Positions 50,410 to 59,649 of a DNA stretch of 64,000 nucleotides are shown here, one piece after another. This DNA is from Diphasiastrum complanatum. Its lineage: Eukaryota > Streptophyta > Lycopodiopsida > Lycopodiales > Lycopodiaceae. The position numbers and the translations under genes were made by a program. Below the pieces are notes generated by a model that saw only the letters and a list, made by a program, of their open reading frames with translations, had not been told where the DNA came from and searched no databases. Positions within the stretch are counted from its first letter, which is position 1. Each line of letters opens with the position of its first letter. The stretch lies in NCBI GenBank assembly GCA_029204225.1, contig CM055092.1, positions 24,977,147 to 25,041,146 of the forward strand, given 5' to 3'.

Positions 50410-51062
50410 TGTGAAAAACTCAGATCCAAAAGATGCTAAAGTTTCATAAAGATCTTGGCCATGGAAGTTATGCACATCTAGATTGAAAAAATGATAGAAA
50501 TTGTGATGTTAAGCATACTAAACATCAACTAAACATCAAAATCTGATCATAAGCTTTCACAAACAGAAACTTGCTGTCCCTGTCCGTACTTCAGAGCCTA
50601 CAACCTGCATTTCACACGTGTGAAGCCATAGCAACAAAGAAATCACAATTCTAGTGGCTAGAATGCAAGATATGAACAAAAAAGTGAGAGAGAAGAAGAT
50701 GGATCTTCAAAGAGCATAACATTCATTCAATAGAATGAAAATGAGATGTGTACATACTCGTGGAGATGGCTATTTATAGCAGCCATAGTGCCTCTTGGCC
50801 ACTTGTCTTATGATAGGCTAAAATTGGGGTCCAATAGGATTCACCCATATACCTAGAAATTTGGTCAAATAGGAATGCACCAAATTATGAGCCAATAGAA
50901 GAGCTCCACACTCGACCTCCTCTAATTAATGTGACCTCAAAAGTAGTGTACACATACTTTGGGCCTCTACATACATGTATGAACCTATCTCTAACTTTTA
51001 TTTGGCCATAGGCCTACAAAATCTCAAGTTAGGAAAATACTACTAGTTGACAATTTTTCACA
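50410..51062 (-). repeat. 5' LTR of intact copia copy 1
   Basis: 653 bp, same ends and sequence as the 3' LTR. This copy would drive transcription of the element. Confidence 0.96.
50770..50778 (-). promoter_or_regulatory. TATA box in the 5' LTR
   Basis: TATAAATAG on the minus strand is a canonical plant TATA box. It is repeated at 45,562-45,570 in the 3' LTR and at 59,357-59,365 in copy 2. Transcription should start about 30 bp downstream; this is inference. Confidence 0.75.
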
Positions 51063-51067
51063 TAAAA
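51063..51067. other. Target-site duplication, right (TAAAA)
   Basis: Second copy of the 5-bp duplication flanking the intact copia. The sequence beyond resumes integrase of element C without loss. Confidence 0.93.
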
Positions 51068-52613
51068 TACTTGGCTTCCTTCAGCGAAGGATTTTTTATC
51101 GGGCCACAAATATCTGAATGTATAATATCTAGCAATCCTCTAGCAACATGCTGATGGCTTGACTTAAATTGCTTCTTAGTCTGTTTTGACTGACAGGTAG
51201 CTCGACTGTTTCACAAGGATAGTCGAGATCAAGAACAATAGATTGTCTAGACATTCGTTGTACAACAACATAATTTAAATGACCAAGTCTATAATGCCAA
51301 AGTAAAAATTTATTTGAATGAATTGAAGTACTGAGAGCCTAACTAGAGGCAGAAAAGCAATGACTTAATTTATACAAGTATCCATGCCTCTTTTCGAGTG
51401 CTAGGATCTTGCCTGTCCTATCAACTACTTTACATTGACCACATTCGAATTCCACTCTGTGTCCTAGATCTGTGATTTTGCTTACAGAGAGCAGATTTGT
51501 GGATAACTTAGGTACATACAGAACTTTAGAGAGTAGCTTAGATTGATCATTTGCAAAGCATAATCTTACAGTGCCTTCACCTTTAATAGCTTGTGTGCTA
51601 TTGTCGTCAAGGTGAACGAATCTCTGGGTACTGTAAGGTGTATAGGACTCGAAACAGCCAATGAGACTAGTCATGTGCTAAGTGGCTCCGGAATCTAGGA
51701 ACCAAGAACTGTCGCCAGATGCTCCTTGATGGTTGATTATGAAGGCATCATGATCCGTTTCTTGAATTGGCTGTGGAGCTTTTGCAGTTGCATTTGCCAC
51801 TTGATTTGATTGTCCCTTGTTGTTGTTCTTCGCTTGAAGTATTCGGCAGTCTTGAATTTCATGGTTGTTTCGTTTATAGTATCTATAGAACAGCTTCTTC
51901 TTTGTCTACGAATTCGACTGTTCCTTGTGTTAAACTAGTTTCTGGTCTGGCTTTGATAGCTTCGGGCCTTTCTTCTTCTTCTGCTTTGTCGTGCTCTTGT
52001 TGGTGTACAAAGCGTGAGAGTCAGTTGAGGAACTTGAGACTTCGTTCCTTCGCGTGTCTTCCTGCAACAACATAGTGATGACTCTCAAAAGAGTCAATTT
52101 TGGATGAGTCGTGATGATCATCACCCAGCTGTCGTAAGAACTTGGCAAGCTTGTAAGCAATTGCATCACTCCATCTTGATCATCTATGACAGATCCGACA
52201 GTGGCCATTTGTCTTAGCAGGTTCTCGAATTGATTAATGTGATTCTGCAGAAAATCACCATTCGTCATCTTGAGGGAGTAGAATTTCTTCCTGAGATGTA
52301 GCTTAGAAGCTATAATCTCGTATTTCGTATAGCATGCTCAAGATGTCCCAGACTTCTTTCGAGGTCTGAGCCTCGGATACATGGCTGATATGAGTATCTG
52401 CGATGTTGAGGATGATCAGTGCGAAAGCTTTTCCATCCTTCAACTTCCATCTGGCGATCATCACGTCGTTGTTTCGGCTTTCTCTTCTGCACCTGTAACA
52501 ATGTCGTACAATTCTTTTGCCATTAGTATAGTTTTCATCTTAAATTTTCACAGATGGTAAATGGCTCCATCAAGCTTGTCCATGAGAGGACTGGCTTTCC
52601 CTTGTGAATCCAT
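51068..52613 (-). pseudogene. Copia family III element C, 5' half: gag, protease, integrase start
   Basis: The Gag start is the ATG at 52,613 (MDSQGKASPLMDKLDGAIYHL), followed at once by a stop. Gag continues shifted through 52,501-52,310 and at 52,268-51,930 (HINQFENLLRQMATVGSVID). The protease Asp region near 51,680-51,700 shows GATxHMTSLIG-like sequence with a stop. The post-protease segment is 51,674-51,339 (QAIKGEGTVRLCF, then VPKLSTNLLSVSKITDLG). Integrase begins near 51,330 (LWHYRLGHLNY, then HSDICGPI) and reaches KYF at the insertion point. Together with 43,030-45,201 this is a full-length but decayed element that predates the intact copia inside it. Confidence 0.92.
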
Positions 52614-52759
52614 GTGAAAAAATTATTCTAAGTGATAGGAGAAACTATCAGTGACTTAAGTGTGAAAAACGGATACTGAAAAATATAGAACAAGAAAACA
52701 TTTACTCTATCAGCTAGTAGAGTCTTGTATTGTGGGAGCTTATTAGGCTACGAAAATGA

Positions 52760-52771
52760 GCTCTAATACCA
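52760..52771 (-). other. Primer-binding site of element C
   Basis: TGGTATTAGAGC directly abuts the 5' LTR edge. It has one mismatch to the standard Met-tRNA site. Confidence 0.85.
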
Positions 52772-53365
52772 TGTTGGGAGAGAGGGGAGAATAAATCACG
52801 AACACTAATGAGAAATGAGCTCGAACAGAAAATGTTTGTGCACAACGGAATGAATTATTTGACTCTCTCCCTAAGCATGACTACGCCTATCAGAATGAAC
52901 AAAACTTTAGTGATAGAAATCATAGTCATTCTAGATTACGTAGCCAAATGTTTAGTGGATGAAGCGCTATATGAATAATTTGTCGCAAATTGCAAGACAA
53001 ATTATCTGTCGCGAATGATTCGCGAAGAGCTAGACAGTGCTCGACTAATAATTAGTTGGGAATGATTCGCGAAAGACGAGACTCAAAATTAATCTTCTAT
53101 TACCAGAAAGAGCAACAAGAAAGATCAGACATGATGAAGAATAAGCATAGCAATATTGACATAGATCTGAACACATAGCAAATGAACTTTATCAGATTAA
53201 GTATATCAAGTATACAGGTCAATAATACAGTAGAGCACAAGACAGTAGCGGACGAAACCGCATGCCCTACAAAACTTATTTCTATCTCTAATGAGGAATG
53301 AAATACCCCTTCACTTAGTCTCTTCTTCTCCTTCATCAGGACTATTGAATACGTAGTTGGTATCC
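52772..53365 (-). repeat. 5' LTR of element C, partial
   Basis: Starts TGTTGGGAGAGA and aligns with 42,116-42,500 of the 3' LTR, apart from a 234-bp block (52,921-53,154) missing in the latter. That block also aligns with the family III LTR at 27,490-27,755. Similarity to the 3' LTR stops near 53,365, so the U3 half and the right target duplication are lost or too diverged. Confidence 0.8.
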
Positions 53366-53869
53366 AATATATATACATAACATTACAAGTGTGCAGATGT
53401 GAAAGTACAGAGTGGATGTGCTGTCTGTAAGAAGATCATGGGTGGCTGCAATCGTTGTCCAATCTGTTAGCGCAACTGCATGGGGTGAGCGTGAAAGGGG
53501 TGCGATGTAAGCTAACCGTTGATATTCAAATAGATGCTATGTTTTCAGGCTCGAATAAATTCTGTTCGCGAATATTTTGTGACAATCTATCTCTTCGTCT
53601 CAGTTTCGTGTTTTGTCAATTGTTTGCGACACTTGTCTCTTTGCGCGATTTTTGTCTTTCGCAGATTGTTTGTGACAGATGACAATTCTTAAGCTTGAAG
53701 AAGGAAGCTAGAATATTTCGCGAATTGTTCAAGATAGTTTTGCGACATCTGAGGCTTGAACAAGAAACAGAAAATTTCACAACAAGATGCTGTTTGCAAA
53801 TCTTTCGAGCTTCAACAAGAAAGCCACAAGCTTCCACAAGACACTGTCGTTTTGTTATGAGCATCATAA
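53366..53869. other. Unassigned stretch with TTCGCGAA motifs
   Basis: No gene recognised. Two TTCGCGAA palindromes lie at 53,565-53,572 and 53,717-53,724, with further forms such as 'tttgcgaca' and 'tttgtgaca'. Two more lie in the adjacent LTR, at 53,019 and 53,066. Confidence 0.5.
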
Positions 53870-54876
53870 TCTGCTTGATCGAAATCCAGATCTGACTCAA
53901 CCTCGCTTTCATTGATTGTTTTCAATTTTGACACTATGTCATCAGCTACCGTCTCTTCCTCACTTACAGCTTTATCACCTACTACATCATTGGGCTCTAG
54001 CTCTTCATCCTCAGATATAATCTCCCACTCAGATTCATCACTATAGCTCTCAACTGGTTCAAGAATCTCATCCTCACTATCATTTTGTGTTGGAAATTTT
54101 TCTATCTCTGCTTCTTGTCAGATGTCATCTATGTATGAGGCTTCTCACTCTTGCAATGAGAGTGCTATTACTATTTCCAGACCAGTTGTAATATCTTCTC
54201 GATCCTCAAGAAGAATTGGCATTGTGAGGTGTTGTGGTAATTGTTCTCGAGTCTCTATAACTTTTGAGAGGAAGAGAGGTGGGTATTTGGCCACCCTCCT
54301 TCCACCATCTATGGTTGGACTTGGTTTTCTAGGCAGTAGACTAGTCTCATGCAATGAAATTTTTATAGCCAAATCTAGCTCTACGTATGAAAATCCATCT
54401 AGATTCAGTTGGGATTCCTCCGTCCATTGTGGTTCCAGTTGTTGTTCGATCAAGTGGCCTTCTAGTATAGCATTTTTTTCTTCAGGATCTATCATATCTA
54501 GTGTTGTTAACGTAAGATCTTCTCTTTTAGCCTCATTTAAATCAAAGGTCCTTAGAAATGTGTCTATGGTTTCAACTAGTTCTCCTTTTGTCATCATCTC
54601 AGATATATTTTTCGGTCTGTTGATCTCATGGAGAGGTTCTTGGTCATCTAATTCTAGAGGGGGCATTTCATCATCACCTATGGCCCAATACCAGCCAATA
54701 CAAAATCCTTTGTTGTCTCTAGTTTGGGATGACCCTCGATCAACAAAGTGTACTTCTTCATTGGGTGGGTCCACTAGTAACTCCCACATCCAAGAGAGAA
54801 GCCATCCAACTAATAAGTGAAAGCCCCCCATGATAGCAAGGTTGAGTCGGTTGAATGCCAAGAATGGCAAAATCAC
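53870..54876 (-). pseudogene. Acidic unassigned protein, probably from a gypsy-like element
   Basis: An open frame at 54,876-54,145 (243 codons) starts with a hydrophobic Trp-rich segment (VGWLLSWMWELLVD), followed by HFVDRGSSQTRDNKGF and GWYWAIGDDEMPPLELDD. The rest is strongly acidic with Leu-rich helices. After one or two stops the same composition continues to about 53,870, with dense Glu/Asp/Ser runs (SYSDESEWEIISEDEE). I recognise no enzyme motif. The position, upstream on the minus strand of debris that looks like a gypsy leader, suggests an extra open frame or Gag-related region of a gypsy element, but this is inference. It could also be a degraded host gene. Confidence 0.35.
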
Positions 54877-55272
54877 ACTAGATTGGTCTCATAACTAACA
54901 TCTTTGTAACGATGGTTTATGATCTCCTATTGAGGAAATCTACCCTATTGCTTGGATGACACTATCCTAACCATTGGACCACACTCTCTGCTAGCAATGG
55001 GTATCGCAAGAGCCTCCACAATCCAACCAAAAGTTTTATCATGTTGAGGTATGAGGCCCTCATTAGATCCACGAAAGGTCACGGTGTATGATATCTCAGA
55101 TCAAGACAACCTCAGGTTTTATCCTATGGATAATCTATTGGTAGGTAAATGCACGACCCTTGTCACTCTCTTTGTGGGATCAACACACATCTCTTTGCGA
55201 TGCTAACCACTTTAACCTAATAATTGTCTTTCAAAACAACATTCGACACTAGTCAAGTAGCTCACACTAAGG
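54877..55272. other. Non-coding stretch, possible gypsy leader
   Basis: No coding family. It joins the acidic frame to the 142-bp repeat and may be leader sequence of the same decayed element. Confidence 0.35.
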
Positions 55273-55430
55273 TGTTAGTGTGCGACTGATGATCTAAAAA
55301 GCAGAATAGTTCTCAATAAATATAATTTGAGACACATAAAATTTGTAGATCATTGCTAGCATGACTACTCTTCAAGCAATATTCTCTTATCAAGTCACTC
55401 TTGGTAGATGCACCAATGTTAGGGGTTTTG
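55273..55430. repeat. Second locus of the 142-bp repeat
   Basis: tgtta boundaries at 55,273 and 55,417 enclose a 144-bp unit. It aligns with the units at 5978-6410 through 'gatctaaa', 'acacataaaatttgtagatcattg' (in part) and 'cttcaagcaatattctcttatcaagtcactc'. One full unit and two edges are present. Confidence 0.85.
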
Positions 55431-55559
55431 CGGATGTGGGATTGGTTTTGCCAGAAATCCCTAAGAGAGGAAGGGCCCACAATGTCCTTACGATAGGGAC
55501 TCTGCTTATGCTAATCTGGCTCGTGACAAGGGCCTCAACACTAGCTACTGTTGGAGGAT

Positions 55560-55985
55560 TTGTGTAGCGTAGGCATCCCAAAGGGAGCCAGGAGCCACGA
55601 CTTAGCTTCCCAGCCTTCAACTCTTGCCGTTTAAACCGACTTGACATACAAGCAGCCAACTCGCCAACAACAATCAAGCTTAACCAGCTTGAAGTTCTGA
55701 AACCAACATTCAGATCCAATCTGACGCCATGCCAGATCGGGGGTCCCAACGTGGGTGACTTCCCTCCAAGCAAGCCGCCCGACATAGATCAAACTTAACC
55801 AAATCGAAGCCTCGTTACAAACGAGTAACATCCATTCCAAGCAAGTGTTATGACTTACATCAGACTTAACCAACTGAAAGCTTTGTCATGAGCGCTGGAA
55901 GCCAACCTGGCGCCACGCCAGACTAGACAACCATAAACAGGTAACTTCCACCCAAGCAAGCCATTCGACTCAGCCGACAGGTTAG
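55560..55985. repeat. Degenerate tandem repeat, unoccupied copy
   Basis: Three sub-units start with forms of 'cttaaccaRcttgaagYt' near 55,679, 55,795 and 55,865. Shared blocks are 'ccatgccagatcgggggtcc', 'gacttccctccaagcaagcc' and 'taacatccattccaagcaag'. A second copy at 58,712-58,996 is interrupted by copia copy 2. Minus-strand frames repeat motifs such as GRLAWREVTH but match no family that I know. Confidence 0.75.
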
Positions 55986-56301
55986 AGTTCGTTCCCCAAG
56001 AGCTTAACCCACTCACGTTCATGCAAGAAACACTCAAAACCACAAGCCACGACAGATATGGAGACAACCAGTTCCTGGACCAAATGGTCCCGACAGCATA
56101 CCGCTGGGGCCACGGACCGAATGGTCCCGACGGCATACCGTTGGTGTCCCGGGATACGACCCTTAGCTATGTGCCAAATTAAAAAGTTTGAAGCGGCCTT
56201 ACAACTGGTGCTTTTAGCCAACACTGAAACCCAAAAGGTAATCAGAGTCAGTTTGAGAAAAATCTCAATTTATCGATAAATCTGAGAATGTTACATTTCA
56301 A
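55986..56301. other. Unassigned stretch
   Basis: Contains a short near-repeat, 'ccaaatggtcccgacagcataccgctgg', followed by a 'ccgaatggtcccgacggcataccgttgg' form (about 56,080-56,150). No gene recognised. Confidence 0.4.
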
Positions 56302-56769
56302 GTGTGTGACTGACCCTAGTCTCCAGGGCACGAGCATGCCAAGGCGAGTGCCAGGACAACATTCCAGCAAGGGAGACTGAGACTTGGTTGGAGCTCGCCC
56401 TGAGTTGCAACCCGCACTCCCCTATAGTATTGGTGGGATTCGCCACCTCCGCTCATACCAAGTACTCTACCCAGGCTGGTAAAGCACATTTCCTCTCTCT
56501 AGGATTTTCTCTCTCTAGAATTTATTGATCCCCAGGCTTCCTTTAATCATGCCTAGATCGGGTGAGGTGATTGCACATCGATCTGAGCTCTCTAGACTTC
56601 GCTAGAACCGATCAAAGATTTTTAGCCATAGGAACTTGGCGCCGGCTGGATTCTTGGTCACAGTGGCACTGGGAGCGGCACCGGGTGCAGCAAGGGCGCT
56701 GCTGGCACCGGGGACAATGCTAGCGCCTGTGGCGCCGGAAGTAAAGCTTGTAAAGGTGACTTTACAACA
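56302..56769 (+). repeat. Direct repeat, left copy (possible gypsy LTR-leader)
   Basis: Aligns over about 450 bp with 57,922-58,358. It includes 'ccaaggcgagtgcca', 'gagacttggttggagctcgc', 'ctatagtattggtgggattc' and 'gattgcacatcgatctga'. Near 56,637 'ggaacttggcgccggctgg' resembles an LTR end joined to a gypsy primer-site region. A hairpin TTGTAAAG-GTGA-CTTTACAA lies at 56,748-56,767. Confidence 0.8.
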
Positions 56770-57921
56770 TCCACCGCACCTTTATAAAATCTGATGTCCT
56801 CATCAGATGTCAGATTAACTTAAAGGTGTCTCCCAATTAAAATTAACTATACTTTTAATCTACTTGGCACATTACTCAATTTACTAGTCACTTTTTATTG
56901 ACATTGAAGCTGGCACACCACAAGTCGGAGGCTCAACTCTTTGTACTGAAATATTACATAACTTGAAAATATCACTTTGTTTGGGAAAAGTGTAGATTTT
57001 ATATCGCTTACGTAAAACCCAAGAATCTTATTAACTGGTAACAGAGGCCTTTCTGTGAAATGTTCGCCCTTGTTGCTTCTGACTTTTGACTTTGGAACTC
57101 CTTTGGGCTCCTGATTTGTCCTTGATGCACTTTGTGTTGAGCTCCCTGAGCTCTAGATTTGATCAGTTCCGCACAGGTATTAAGGCTCCCTAAGCCAAAG
57201 GATTTATCGTTTGATTGCCCACTTTATGGTCCACTCCGTGCCTTGTTGCTTTCGCGCCTGGATTTCTCTCCTTGTCCCAGCCTGATCTTGTTACTTTTCC
57301 TTCTTGGCTCTTTAAGGTAGGCAAAGATTGAGTACTCCACAATGCACCTCTCACTTAGCTTGAAGTAGCTCTTTCAATCAGCCCAAATGTAACCATTGAC
57401 CTCATGGAGAGCCAAGGGGTCGCACCAGTTTGATCCGCATACGAACTATCTCTTCGCGTTTGTTTGAAGCACCATGTCTATGTCATGTAAAACTTGACTT
57501 TCACAATTCCATCACTGGTCAGTTGCCTCACAGTCAAAAACAAGAAGCGTACATCTAGCTTGGCTTCAAGTAGTTCTCTTTGAATCAGACACATGCACCC
57601 AGAGTTTGCACTAGTCGGATTTCAGTACGAATTGTCCCTCAGCGTCCGTTCAAAGTACCAAATCTCTTGTGCAAGACTCAACTTTCATAGTTCCTTCATT
57701 GATTAGTTGATTTACACGTAACACAAGTCAGCGTACTCATTATGTCTCCTCATCATTGCTGGTCCAGAGAAAGCCTATAGCAAGCTTTCCTTTCCACAAC
57801 AAAAACTTGTCAACTTATTAGGTCCAAAGTTCGCCAGTCTCCTCGTGTGATTATGGCTAGGTCACCTTGAATTTTCCCCCATTTTGATCAACTTTCATTC
57901 AAAATTTGTCCCAAGAGAGAG
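56770..57921. repeat. Spacer between direct repeats, with an internal ~205-bp tandem repeat
   Basis: Units beginning 'tagcttgaagtagctcttt' near 57,355 and 'tagcttggcttcaagtagtt' near 57,556 share 'tttgatcc/ggatttc', 'tacgaa', 'ttcaaagtacca' and 'ttgatta/tggtcag' forms. The rest shows no gene. If the flanking repeats were LTRs of one element, no gag or pol is left between them. Confidence 0.5.
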
Positions 57922-58358
57922 GTGTGTCACCGACCCTAGTCTTCGGGGCGCTGGCATGCCAAGGCGAGTGCCATGACGACATTCCATCAAGGGAGGCTGA
58001 GACTTGGTTGGAGCTCGCCCTAAGTCACAACTCGCACTCCCCTATAGTATTGGTGGGATTCGCCACCTCCTCTCATACCAAGTACTCTACCCAGGCTAGT
58101 AAAGCACATTTTCTCTCTCTAGATTTACTGATCCCCAGACTTCCTTTAATCATGTCTAGATCGTGTGAGGTGATTGCACATCGATCTGAACTCTCTGGAC
58201 TTTGCTAGAACCGATCAAAGATTTTCAGCCATAGGAACTTGGTGTCGGCTGGATTCTTGGTCACAGTAGGGGCAGCAGCCGAGTGCAGCAGGGGCGCTGC
58301 TGGCGCCGATGGCACCGATGGCGCCAGAAGTAAAGCTTGTAAAGGTGACTTTACAACA
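57922..58358 (+). repeat. Direct repeat, right copy
   Basis: The counterpart of 56,302-56,769, lightly diverged. The primer-like tract reads 'ggaacttggtgtcggctgg'. The hairpin TTGTAAAG-GTGA-CTTTACAA is conserved at 58,337-58,356. Confidence 0.8.
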
Positions 58359-58711
58359 ATTTGTGGATCCCAAGGCAACCCTAATTCTAGTTAATAAGTG
58401 AGAGGGATTTGGCACCCTGTGTGTGTAAGTCCAACCCAATGATCGCATAGAGATTTGATTAATTAGAAAGTCAATAAAAGGACTTTAGACCTTTTTGCGG
58501 TACTTTTTATGTCATAGGGGCTAAATTTCAAGTTAGTGAATAAAGTTGGGTTTCCTTCCAATTTGGATGGTTTTCACTCTTTTTTAAATTTGAATAATTA
58601 GGGAGGCAGAAATGGACCAATAGGATTCAGAGGCCAGGGTCCTCCTCTCTATTATAAAAAGAAACCAACTCGAGTTTCTTGCTAGATTGATTAGATCTTG
58701 CGTTGAGGATA
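58359..58711. other. Unassigned stretch with a TATA-like site
   Basis: Contains 'ctattataaaaag' near 58,652, which could be an LTR TATA box on the plus strand. No coding sequence recognised. Confidence 0.35.
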
Positions 58712-58996
58712 GGTGTAGCGCAGACATCCCAAAGGGAGTCGGGAACCACGACTTAGCTTCCCAGCCTTCAACTCTTGTTGTCCAAACTCACTTGACATAC
58801 ACGCAGCCAACTCGCCAACAACGATCAGACTTAACCAACTTGAAGTTCCGAAACCAACATTGAGATCCAACCTGGCGCCATGCTAGATCGGGGGTCCCGA
58901 TGTGGGTGACTTCCCTCCAAGCAAGCCGCCCGACATACATCAAACTTAACCAACTTGAAGCTTCGTTACAAACGAGTAACATCCATTCCAAGCAAG
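58712..58996. repeat. Degenerate repeat, copy interrupted by copia copy 2
   Basis: Aligns with 55,560-55,845 from 'gtgtagcg-aggcatcccaaag' to 'ccattccaagcaag', where the LTR of copia copy 2 begins. The final GCAAG (58,992-58,996) is the predicted target duplication. Confidence 0.85.
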
Positions 58997-59649
58997 TGTG
59001 AAAAACTCAGATCCAAAAGATGCTAAAGTTTCATAAAGATCTTGGCCATGGAAGTTATGCACATCTAGATTGAAAAAATGATAGAAATTGTGATGTTAAG
59101 CATACTAAACATCAACTAAACATCAAAATCTGATCATAAGCTTCCACAAACAGAAACTTGCTGTCCCTGTCCGTACTTCAGAGCCTACAACCTGCATTTC
59201 ACACGTGTGAAGCCATAGCAACAAAGAAATCACAATTCTAGTGGCTAGAATGCAAGATATGAACAAAAAAGTGAGAGAGAAGAAGATGGACCTTCAAAGA
59301 GCATAACATTCATTCAATAGAATGAAAATGAGATGTGTACATACTCGTGGAGATGGCTATTTATAGCAGCCATAGTGCCTCTTGGCCACTTGTCTTATGA
59401 TAGGCTAAAATTGGGGTCCAATAGGATTCACCCATATACCTAGAAATTTGGTCAAATAGGAATGCACCAAATTATGAGCCAATAGAAGAGCTCCACACTC
59501 GACCTCCTCTAATTAATGTGACCTCAAAAGTAGTGTACACATACTTTGGGCCTCTACATACATGTATGAACCTATCTCTAACTTTTATTTGGCCATAGGC
59601 CTACAAAATCTCAAGTTAGGAAAATACTACTAGTTGACAATTTTTCACA
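58997..59649 (-). repeat. 3' LTR of copia copy 2
   Basis: 653 bp with the same TGTGAAAAA/TTTTTCACA ends and TATA box (59,357-59,365) as copy 1. It overlaps the last codon and stop of the coding frame. Confidence 0.96.

Larger units (their letters stand above)
45202..51062 (-). mobile_element. Intact copia family I element, copy 1 (5861 bp)
   Basis: A complete LTR retrotransposon on the minus strand: 5' LTR 50,410-51,062, primer site 50,398-50,409, a 0.6-kb leader, a single 1316-codon gag-pol frame, polypurine tract 45,855-45,864 and 3' LTR 45,202-45,854. The LTRs are each 653 bp and appear identical base for base. The flanks carry a TAAAA duplication. It is inserted within integrase of the older element C in the same orientation. 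Everything needed in cis for copia-type replication is visible, and identical LTRs imply recent insertion. Confidence 0.97.

Noticed and set aside
42116-53365. CRISPR-like or phage-like organisation suggested by regular repeats in the window
   Set aside because: The repeats are LTRs, satellites or microsatellites; there are no short direct repeats with unique spacers and no bacterial genes.
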